Source: an uncultured Clostridium sp.
GTDB lineage: Bacteria; Bacillota; Clostridia; Lachnospirales; Lachnospiraceae
NCBI GenBank assembly: GCA_937902905.1
Contig: CALELW010000113.1
Location: 1-5,901, forward strand
DNA length: 5,901 nucleotides
Direction: 5' to 3'
Part shown: piece after piece, positions 1-4,112 of the stretch
Position numbering within the stretch: the first letter of the stretch is position 1
Layout: each line of letters opens with the position of its first letter
Program-made: the position numbers and the translations under genes
Notes under the pieces: generated by a model
What the model saw: the letters and a program-made list of their open reading frames with translations, nothing else
Told to the model about the DNA's origin: nothing
Databases searched by the model: none

Positions 1-58
1 TAACTGCATATGGAAAATGATGTACTTGTGTATAAAATTGCGGAAACTCAAGCAACTA

Positions 59-92
59 TTTACTTGACAATATGTGGTATATATAATAAGAT
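59..92 (+). promoter_or_regulatory. Promoter of rpsT (sigma-A type)
   Basis: TTGACA at 64-69 is followed after 17 bp by TAAGAT at 87-92. An overlapping alternative in the same stretch is TTTACT at 59-64, 17 bp, then a perfect TATAAT at 82-87. Both have ideal spacing, so transcription should start near 94-99. This leaves a leader of roughly 80-85 nt before the TTG start at 180. Assignment is from consensus match only; which hexamer pair is used cannot be decided from sequence. Confidence 0.75.
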
Positions 93-101
93 AATTAGGT
101 G

Positions 102-142
102 TGTTTGTGCTGTTGTCCGTGTCCGACAAGCCAAACCAAACA
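102..142 (+). promoter_or_regulatory. Weak nested hairpin in the rpsT leader
   Basis: TGTTTG at 102-107 can pair with CAAACA at 137-142, enclosing a second stem of TTGTC at 113-117 with GACAA at 125-129. It lies in the 5' untranslated region about 25 nt before the ribosome binding site. Bacterial S20 genes can be translationally autoregulated (known for E. coli rpsT), so a leader structure is plausible, but the stems are short with large internal loops and may be chance. Confidence 0.25.
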
Positions 143-179
143 AAGAATGAATTTAATTATTACGATGGAGGTGCTGGAA

Positions 180-443
180 TTGGCAAACATTAAATCTGCA
201 AAGAAAAGAATTTTAGTAGCTGAGAAAAGAGCCGAGAAAAACAAATCTGTTCGTTCTCGCGTAAAGACAGCTGTAAAGAAAGTTGATGCTGCTATCGCTG
301 CAAACGATAAGGCTGCTGCTGAAGCTGCATTGAAGGTTGCTGTATCAGAACTTGATAAAGCTACTAAAAAAGGTATTTATCATAAGAATACTACTGCAAG
401 AAAAGTTTCTCGTTTAACAATCGCTGTAAACAAACTTGCGTAA
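180..443 (+). CDS. rpsT: 30S ribosomal protein S20
   Basis: This encodes S20, a primary 16S rRNA-binding protein of the small ribosomal subunit. From TTG 180 the product is 87 residues, the usual family length, and begins MANIKSAKKR, the S20 N-terminal signature. It is rich in lysine and alanine, with helical segments such as AAIAANDKAAAEAALKVAVSELDKA in the middle and the conserved GIYHKNTTARKVSRL stretch near the C-terminus. The TTG start is chosen because GGAGGTG at 167-173 sits 6 nt upstream and because the longer in-frame reading from 99 adds a Cys-rich, non-homologous N-terminus and would run through the leader. A UUG start is also known for E. coli rpsT, where it takes part in autoregulation; whether that applies here is inference. 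It is monocistronic: its own promoter lies upstream and a terminator follows at 495-524. Confidence 0.97.
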   Translation: MANIKSAKKRILVAEKRAEKNKSVRSRVKTAVKKVDAAIAANDKAAAEAALKVAVSELDKATKKGIYHKNTTARKVSRLTIAVNKLA

Positions 444-480
444 TGTAGAGGGCAGTCGTACTGCAACTACAATTCTACCC
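444..480 (+). other. Hairpin directly after the rpsT stop codon
   Basis: Immediately after the TAA, TGTAG (444-448) pairs with CTACA (467-471) around an inner stem GCAGT (452-456) / ACTGC (460-464) with a 3-nt loop. An alternative outer pairing is GTAGA (445-449) with TCTAC (474-478). There is no T-run, so it is not itself an intrinsic terminator. It could protect the mRNA 3' end or be part of a regulatory 3' UTR. The base pairing is clear; the role is unknown. Confidence 0.4.
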
Positions 481-494
481 GTCGAATGAATAGA

Positions 495-524
495 AAGGAG
501 CTGGTAAACGGCTCCTTCTTTTTT
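495..524 (+). terminator. Intrinsic terminator of rpsT
   Basis: AAGGAGC (495-501) pairs with GCTCCTT (511-517) around a 9-nt loop, followed by C and six T residues (519-524). This is a standard Rho-independent terminator 51 nt after the rpsT stop codon. Confidence 0.9.
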
Positions 525-536
525 ACAAAAGGCAAA

Positions 537-724
537 TAACTATTCAGGAACACTGTGTAAAAACAAAGAATCATTGTGCTTGCACATAAGATTCATTGTT
601 TTTACACAGTGAGTTCGAATAGGACTCCCCGCCCAAATATGAGCATTTTTAGCCTTGTAAAAGGCGAAACAGAACACGAAGTGTTCAAAATGCGAATATT
701 TGCGCGAGGACTCCTGAATAGTTA
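537..724. repeat. 188-bp multi-branched palindromic element with 13-bp terminal inverted repeats (MITE-like or structured RNA)
   Basis: The ends are perfect inverted repeats: TAACTATTCAGGA (537-549) and TCCTGAATAGTTA (712-724), both carrying an outer TA that could be a target-site duplication. Inside, 551-611 forms a long hairpin: 16 uninterrupted pairs (551-566 with 596-611), one A-A mismatch, 5 more pairs, and a top stem GTG (576-578) / CAC (583-585) closed by a CUUG tetraloop. The 3' half, 626-710, forms a second arm: CAAATAT (634-640) / ATATTTG (696-702), a tandem G-A/G-A motif (641-642 with 694-695), GCATTTT (643-649) / AAAATGC (687-693), then two small hairpins, 652-665 with a GUAA loop and 672-686 (GAACAC/GTGTTC) with a GAA loop. 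About 140 of 188 nt can be paired. AGGACTCC occurs twice (621-628 and 707-714). No protein is encoded. It sits between the rpsT terminator and the deaminase ribosome binding site. The family was not recognised. Confidence 0.7.
551..611 (+). repeat. 61-nt perfect-arm hairpin inside the palindromic element
   Basis: CACTGTGTAAAAACAA (551-566) is the exact reverse complement of 596-611. After one A-A mismatch the pairing continues with GAATC (568-572) / GATTC (590-594), then an internal loop, then a short stem capped by CUUG (579-582). No T-run follows, so it is not an intrinsic terminator. It forms the left arm of the larger element. Confidence 0.8.
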
Positions 725-745
725 CATACACTCTGCATCTACACA

Positions 746-753
746 AAAGGAGG
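746..753 (+). promoter_or_regulatory. Ribosome binding site fixing the deaminase start
   Basis: AAAGGAGG at 746-753 ends 5 nt before ATG 759. It decides against the longer in-frame reading from 576, which would run through the palindromic element. Confidence 0.9.
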
Positions 754-758
754 CATTT

Positions 759-1241
759 ATGAAACGAACGAATTATCTTTCATGGGACCAGTATTTTATG
801 GGAATTGCAAAGCTTTCCGCCATGCGCAGCAAAGACCCACACACAAGCGTCGGTGCCTGCATTGTAGGAAAGGACAACAAAATTTTATCAGTTGGCTATA
901 ATGGCATGCCACAAGGATGTTCCGATGACATCTATCCATGGGACAGCGACAGTGATGACCCGCTGCAGACTAAATATTTATACGTCTGCCACGCGGAATT
1001 AAACGCACTGCTGAATTATACCGGTACGAATTTAAAGGGGGCAAAAATATACACTACACTGTTTCCCTGCAACGAATGTACCAAAGCATTGATTCAGTCC
1101 GGTATCTGCGAGGTCATCTACGCCGAGGATAAATATGCTAACACCGCATCTGTCCTCGCATCCAAAAAAATGATGAAATCCGCAGGCATCAAATACCATG
1201 CCTATTCACCACAGGAAACTGAAGTTCACATGACTTTATAA
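759..1241 (+). CDS. dCMP deaminase (eukaryote/phage-like type)
   Basis: This probably deaminates dCMP to dUMP, feeding thymidylate synthesis in the cytoplasm. The 160-residue product carries the zinc-dependent deaminase signature: CHAEL with zinc ligand His78 and proton-shuttle Glu80, and PCNEC with zinc ligands Cys104 and Cys107. The N-terminal half, with YLSWDQYFMGIAKLSAMRSKDP, VGACIV and GYNGMPQGCSDD (46-57), strongly recalls vertebrate dCMP deaminase (DCTD), where a similar segment lies at the dCTP/dTTP allosteric site. The bacterial competence-locus paralogue ComEB has a more divergent version. The start is set by the AAAGGAGG site at 746-753. The gene stands alone: the palindromic element lies upstream and a bidirectional terminator downstream. 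No convincing promoter of its own is seen, so expression may start inside the 537-724 element or come from readthrough of the rpsT terminator. A tRNA or riboflavin-type deaminase is unlikely given the GYNGMP and PCNEC context and length. Confidence 0.9.
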   Translation: MKRTNYLSWDQYFMGIAKLSAMRSKDPHTSVGACIVGKDNKILSVGYNGMPQGCSDDIYPWDSDSDDPLQTKYLYVCHAELNALLNYTGTNLKGAKIYTTLFPCNECTKALIQSGICEVIYAEDKYANTASVLASKKMMKSAGIKYHAYSPQETEVHMTL

Positions 1242-1244
1242 ATT

Positions 1245-1293
1245 AAAAACTGCCACCCATCCTTTAAGATTTGGAAATGGTTTGGCAGTTTTT
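1245..1293. terminator. Bidirectional terminator between converging deaminase and amidase genes
   Basis: AAAAACTGCCA (1245-1255) pairs with TGGCAGTTTTT (1283-1293). The interior pairs further through CCAT (1257-1260) / ATGG (1277-1280). On the + strand the stem runs into T 1289-1295, and on the - strand into the complement of A 1245-1249, so it can end both transcripts. It starts 3 nt after the deaminase stop, and its right arm lies inside the last codons of the amidase gene, whose stop is at 1264-1266. Confidence 0.88.
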
Positions 1294-2001
1294 TTCTATT
1301 TTATCTTTCAATTGATTCCACTCATCTTCATGTTTTACAAAATACAACGGACAAAGTTTCCCCGTCACGTCATAATGACGAATCACTTGTTCTTTTGTCA
1401 AATCATATTTCAAACACAAATATGAAACCAGTTCAATAAGTGCCTGATACGTTGCATTGTTAAACTTTCCATCTTTTCCCGGATGACAGCACTCAATGGA
1501 TATGGTATCGTAATTTCTTCCATTGGAGGCGTAGGCAATTTCATTTAACGGAATACACTGGACAATCTGTCCCTCTAAGCCAATTACAAAATGGCTGCTG
1601 GCGTAAGTAGCCTTTTGCTTGCCTGCATTGAGTTTCGGCAGATTATTAAAATAATTTCGATTGTCTTCTGCATCCGTTCCCGGATTTGCCGTATAATGAA
1701 CGACAACACCTTTTACTCTTTTAAGCGCAATTCCCGGTCTCGAATATTTATTTTTCTGAATGAGTTTTGTCTGTATCGATAATTTCGGAAGTATTTTTTG
1801 TGCCTGCACGGTGTTGTCCCGGTTATTTTTTACAATAAAGGAAACAATCACACAACATAAAAGGATGAAAAACGCTGCGACACTGATAATCAGTGCGCAG
1901 CGCCCTCTCTTCGACGTCCGTCTTTTTCTCGTCCGCGAAGAGTATCTTCTTTTTTTATTCGACACTATAGTTTGGTGCTTCTTTCGTAATGTGGATGTCA
2001 T
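1264..2001 (-). CDS. Membrane-anchored N-acetylmuramoyl-L-alanine amidase (Amidase_2)
   Basis: This is predicted to cut the bond between N-acetylmuramic acid and L-alanine in peptidoglycan. The 245-residue product has a very basic cytoplasmic N-terminus (Lys/Arg-rich, 6-34), one transmembrane helix at about 35-57, a linker, and an extracellular Amidase_2 (PGRP/T7-lysozyme fold) domain from about 95 to 235. Likely zinc ligands are His102 (VVVHYTANPG), His209 (VIRHYDVTGKLCP) and Cys217. SSHFVI (135-140) and SIE (168-170) are other family motifs. The positive-inside N-terminus and lack of a cleavage site suggest a type II membrane protein. The ATG start at 2001 overlaps the 3' end of guaB by 47 nt and has a weak AGAGAG site 8 nt upstream; an in-frame GTG at 1965 is an alternative that would shorten the N-terminus by 12 residues. 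It is probably co-transcribed with guaB, as no terminator lies between. Role in wall turnover, sporulation or germination cannot be told from sequence. Confidence 0.9.
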   Translation of the reverse strand: MTSTLRKKHQTIVSNKKRRYSSRTRKRRTSKRGRCALIISVAAFFILLCCVIVSFIVKNNRDNTVQAQKILPKLSIQTKLIQKNKYSRPGIALKRVKGVVVHYTANPGTDAEDNRNYFNNLPKLNAGKQKATYASSHFVIGLEGQIVQCIPLNEIAYASNGRNYDTISIECCHPGKDGKFNNATYQALIELVSYLCLKYDLTKEQVIRHYDVTGKLCPLYFVKHEDEWNQLKDKIEKNCQTISKS

Positions 2002-3322
2002 GTGGATGACTCTCTTTCAAAGAAGCAGCAGAAATCTTCACAAAGCGTCCGTTCTCCTTCAAATCCTCAATCATCTTTGCTCCACAATATCCCATACCGG
2101 AACGGATTCCACCAATCAACTGGAATACCGTATCCTCTACTGAACCTTTGTATGCAACACGTCCCTCTACTCCTTCCGGAACTAATTTCTTAGCATCCTG
2201 CTGGAAATAGCGATCTTTACTTCCGTTTTCCATCGCTGCAATGGAACCCATGCCTCGATATACTTTATATTTTCTTCCCTGGAACAATTCAAAGCTTCCC
2301 GGGCTCTCATCACAACCGGCAAAAATGCTTCCCATCATACAAACATTTGCACCAGCTGCAATTGCTTTTGTCATATCGCCTGAATACTTAATACCACCAT
2401 CGGCAATTACCGGAATACCATATTCTTTTGCAACATTGTAAGAATCCATAATTGCAGTAATCTGTGGTACACCAATACCGGCAACCACGCGGGTTGTACA
2501 AATAGAACCAGGTCCGATACCAACTTTCACTGCATCGACACCGGCTTCAATCAACGCGCGAGTAGCTTCTCCGGTTGCCACATTACCTGCGATAATACCC
2601 AAATCTGGATATGCGTCGCGAACCATTTTTACAACTTTTAATACATTTGCGGAATGACCGTGAGCCGTATCAATAACAATGACATCTACCTGTGCATCTA
2701 CCAGTGCTTTTACGCGGTCCATAATATTAGCTGTTACACCAACACCGGCACCACACAAAAGCCTGCCCTGCTTGTCCTTTGCTGAATTTGGATATTTAAT
2801 CTGTTTTTCAATATCCTTGATGGTGATAAGTCCGGTCAGGTTTCCATCTTTATCTACGATTGGCAGTTTTTCCTTGCGCGCCTTTGCCAAAATCTGTTTT
2901 GCTTCCTCTAATGTAATGCCCTCCGGTGCTGTCACAAGCCCTTCGGATGTCATACACTCACTGATTTTTTTTGTGAAATCTGTCTCAAACTTCAAATCAC
3001 GGTTTGTAATAATACCAACCAGCTTTTTATTTGGTCCCTCTGTAATCGGAACACCCGAAATACGAAATTTTGCCATCAAATCATCCGCATCTGCCAATGT
3101 ATGATTCGGAGAAAGATAAAATGGATCCGTAATAACACCATTCTCCGAACGTTTTACCTTATCAACCTCTTCTGCCTGTGCCTCTATAGACATATTCTTA
3201 TGAATAATTCCAATGCCACCCTGACGTGCCATCGCAATTGCCATGCGGTGTTCTGTTACCGTATCCATCCCTGCACTCATCATAGGGATATTTAATTCAA
3301 TGTCAAATGAGTTTTCAAACAA
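1955..3322 (-). CDS. guaB: IMP dehydrogenase, main body (N-terminus lost to frameshift)
   Basis: IMP dehydrogenase oxidises IMP to XMP with NAD+, the committed step of GMP synthesis in the cytoplasm. This open frame gives 455 residues from a TTG at 3322. It has the barrel motif NIPMMSAGMDTVTE (11-24), two CBS domains at about 63-115 and 125-175, AHGH (220-223), the catalytic loop GIGPGSICTTR with Cys275, the YRGMGS flap (355-360), and the Arg-Tyr pair of DRYFQ (371-372). Everything from residue 8 on is intact. However, residues 1-7 look spurious and the first barrel strand (TFDDVLLVP) is missing: it is encoded upstream in another frame at 3301-3405. The TTG has no good ribosome binding site and is preceded two codons earlier by a TGA, so it is a poor natural start. 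Repairing the frame would give about 485 residues, the normal length. As read, this is a frameshifted gene whose protein is probably absent or inactive, unless the shift is a sequence error. The amidase gene follows with an overlap. Confidence 0.9.
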   Translation of the reverse strand: MFENSFDIELNIPMMSAGMDTVTEHRMAIAMARQGGIGIIHKNMSIEAQAEEVDKVKRSENGVITDPFYLSPNHTLADADDLMAKFRISGVPITEGPNKKLVGIITNRDLKFETDFTKKISECMTSEGLVTAPEGITLEEAKQILAKARKEKLPIVDKDGNLTGLITIKDIEKQIKYPNSAKDKQGRLLCGAGVGVTANIMDRVKALVDAQVDVIVIDTAHGHSANVLKVVKMVRDAYPDLGIIAGNVATGEATRALIEAGVDAVKVGIGPGSICTTRVVAGIGVPQITAIMDSYNVAKEYGIPVIADGGIKYSGDMTKAIAAGANVCMMGSIFAGCDESPGSFELFQGRKYKVYRGMGSIAAMENGSKDRYFQQDAKKLVPEGVEGRVAYKGSVEDTVFQLIGGIRSGMGYCGAKMIEDLKENGRFVKISAASLKESHPHDIHITKEAPNYSVE

Positions 3323-3405
3323 ACTTCATTTGGTATTACTTCAGAATATGCGGGTACCAATAATACGTCGTCAAATGTAATGCCTTCACCAATAATAGTT
3401 CCCAT
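3292..3405 (-). pseudogene. guaB: Detached N-terminal fragment of guaB (frameshifted)
   Basis: ATG 3405 with an AGGAAG ribosome binding site at 3413-3418 (7 nt spacing) opens a 37-codon frame beginning MGTIIGEGITFDDVLLVPAY, the classic IMP dehydrogenase N-terminus including the first barrel strand. It continues with CLKTHLT, matching the DLSTQLT region of E. coli GuaB, then reads LN and a stop at 3292-3294. The next family motif, IxLNIP, is found in the -1 frame starting at 3301. Between LT and I the family has two residues, which are missing here, so a 7-nt deletion at about 3301 explains both the frame and the length. Confidence 0.85.
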
Positions 3406-3412
3406 CTTTTCT

Positions 3413-3418
3413 CTTCCT
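3413..3418 (-). promoter_or_regulatory. Ribosome binding site of the original guaB start
   Basis: AGGAAG on the - strand lies 7 nt before ATG 3405. It supports 3405, not TTG 3322, as the evolved start of guaB. Confidence 0.75.
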
Positions 3419-3449
3419 CTCTTTTTTGTATTCTATTTGTATTTTTATT

Positions 3450-3478
3450 ATTTTATCGAATATTGACAGGGTTGTCAA
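3450..3478 (-). promoter_or_regulatory. Promoter of guaB (sigma-A type)
   Basis: Read on the - strand: TTGACA (3478-3473), 17 bp, TAAAAT (3455-3450), a near-consensus promoter. Transcription should begin near 3443, giving a leader of about 38 nt before ATG 3405. It shows guaB is transcribed separately from the groS-groL unit, whose terminator lies just upstream. Confidence 0.85.
3463..3478. promoter_or_regulatory. 16-bp inverted repeat overlapping the guaB -35 box
   Basis: TTGACA (3463-3468) and TGTCAA (3473-3478) are perfect inverted copies separated by 4 bp. One arm is the -35 hexamer itself and the other lies in the spacer, so a protein binding here would block RNA polymerase. It is a candidate operator; part of the symmetry follows from the -35 consensus, so it may be fortuitous. 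Confidence 0.4.
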
Positions 3479-3497
3479 CTATTTTACCTCATTGAAA

Positions 3498-3516
3498 TTA
3501 CAAATTAAATTTGTAA
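3498..3516. promoter_or_regulatory. 19-bp perfect palindrome upstream of the guaB promoter
   Basis: TTACAAATT (3498-3506) and AATTTGTAA (3508-3516) are perfect inverted copies around a single A. It lies 20 bp upstream of the guaB -35 box and just after the terminator of the preceding gene. The position and symmetry suit a dimeric regulator site; no specific family is recognised, and AT-rich DNA raises the chance rate. Confidence 0.45.
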
Positions 3517-3522
3517 AATTAA

Positions 3523-3561
3523 AAAACCGATAGAAATCCATTTCAGCTTCCTATCGGTTTT
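3523..3561 (-). terminator. Intrinsic terminator of the groS-groL-membrane protein unit
   Basis: On the - strand an 11-bp stem forms between 3551-3561 and 3523-3533 (AAAACCGATAG / CTATCGGTTTT), with a 17-nt loop. It runs into a U-rich stretch, the complement of A 3521-3526. It starts 9 nt after the stop codon of the membrane protein gene. Confidence 0.9.
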
Positions 3562-3570
3562 CATGTTATC

Positions 3571-4086
3571 TTAAGACAAAGACACAATTTCCGGACATTT
3601 CTTCTGCATCAACTCAACCATACGGCTCGTTGGCTCAAAGAGAATCATTACTTTCTCGTCCTTTTCCGGAAGTCTTGTTGCAATTCCGTAAACATTCGCT
3701 TTCTCGTTCATTGACGAATAATCGCGTACTTCCAAGTGTCTGTATCCATCCAGTTTTGTGGACTGAATTGGAGCAATCGCATCCGCATCCTCAATTTCAA
3801 TCCGAAGAATATTCTTACGGCGCTCTCCGCCCTGTATCATATCAAAGTCCAGCTGTCCGTCACAGAATACATATTCCCATTCCACACGGAATCTCGGCCA
3901 ATACCAAATCAAGCCAAAGATTGCTGCTACTCCGATTAATACTAACAGATTAATTTTTGTCGATATCGAAATCAGTATTGATGCTAAAAAAACAAGAATT
4001 ACTAAAATAATGAGTATAATTTTTAAAGCAATGACTGACCCCGTCGTTTTCTTTTTTGCGTTCGCTTCTGCGTATGATTGTTCCAT
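3571..4086 (-). CDS. Small two-helix membrane protein, possibly DUF6106 family
   Basis: Function unknown. The 171-residue product has a short polar N-terminus with a KKK patch (11-13), a transmembrane helix at about 18-41, a second at about 45-63 ending in WYWPRF, and a C-terminal soluble domain of about 105 residues. That domain starts with VEWEYVFCDGQLDFDMI and ends with VMILFEPTSRMVELMQKKCPEIV. Since both ends are on the same side of two helices, and by the positive-inside rule, the soluble domain is probably cytoplasmic. The alternating beta-rich pattern (EYVFCDGQLDFDMI, KNILRIEIEDADAI) recalls bacterial PH-like domains. From memory it resembles the DUF6106 proteins of Lachnospiraceae; this was not searched. 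The start is well supported by AGGAGG at 4092-4097, 5 nt before ATG. It lies 26 bp after groL with no terminator between, so it is probably expressed with the chaperonin; a stress-related role would be inference only. Confidence 0.85.
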   Translation of the reverse strand: MEQSYAEANAKKKTTGSVIALKIILIILVILVFLASILISISTKINLLVLIGVAAIFGLIWYWPRFRVEWEYVFCDGQLDFDMIQGGERRKNILRIEIEDADAIAPIQSTKLDGYRHLEVRDYSSMNEKANVYGIATRLPEKDEKVMILFEPTSRMVELMQKKCPEIVSLS

Positions 4087-4112
4087 CCAATCCTCCTAGT
4101 TCTTTCGTCTAT

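Noticed and set aside
1..58. 3' end of an upstream gene such as holA
   Set aside because: The short open frame here shows no recognisable protein end, so no gene is called.
99..179. Upstream extension of rpsT from an ATG at 99
   Set aside because: It adds a Cys-rich stretch unlike any S20, lies within the mRNA leader, and ignores the GGAGGTG site placed 6 nt before TTG 180.
611..627. GTTCGAAT stretch resembling a tRNA T-loop
   Set aside because: The flanks do not form a T-stem around a 7-nt loop, and no acceptor, D or anticodon arms are present.
700..728. TTGCGC-17-TACATA as a deaminase promoter
   Set aside because: The -10 matches only half of the consensus, so it is not supportable as a promoter.
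540..746. 68-residue open frame on the - strand
   Set aside because: It is an accidental frame through the inverted-repeat element, with no ribosome binding site or recognisable protein features.
576..758. Upstream extension of the deaminase from 576
   Set aside because: The frame runs through the palindromic element; the family N-terminus and the AAAGGAGG site both point to ATG 759.
3296..3315. Programmed -1 frameshifting in guaB
   Set aside because: No slippery heptamer or downstream pseudoknot is evident, and a simple shift would still leave the conserved segment two residues short.
3310..3325. A 13-nt deletion between TTTGAAAAC repeats as the cause of the guaB frameshift
   Set aside because: The original frame still matches the family through CLKTHLT, so the break lies further on, near 3301. 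A 7-nt loss restores the usual spacing to LNIP, and the FENSFD reading is out of frame.
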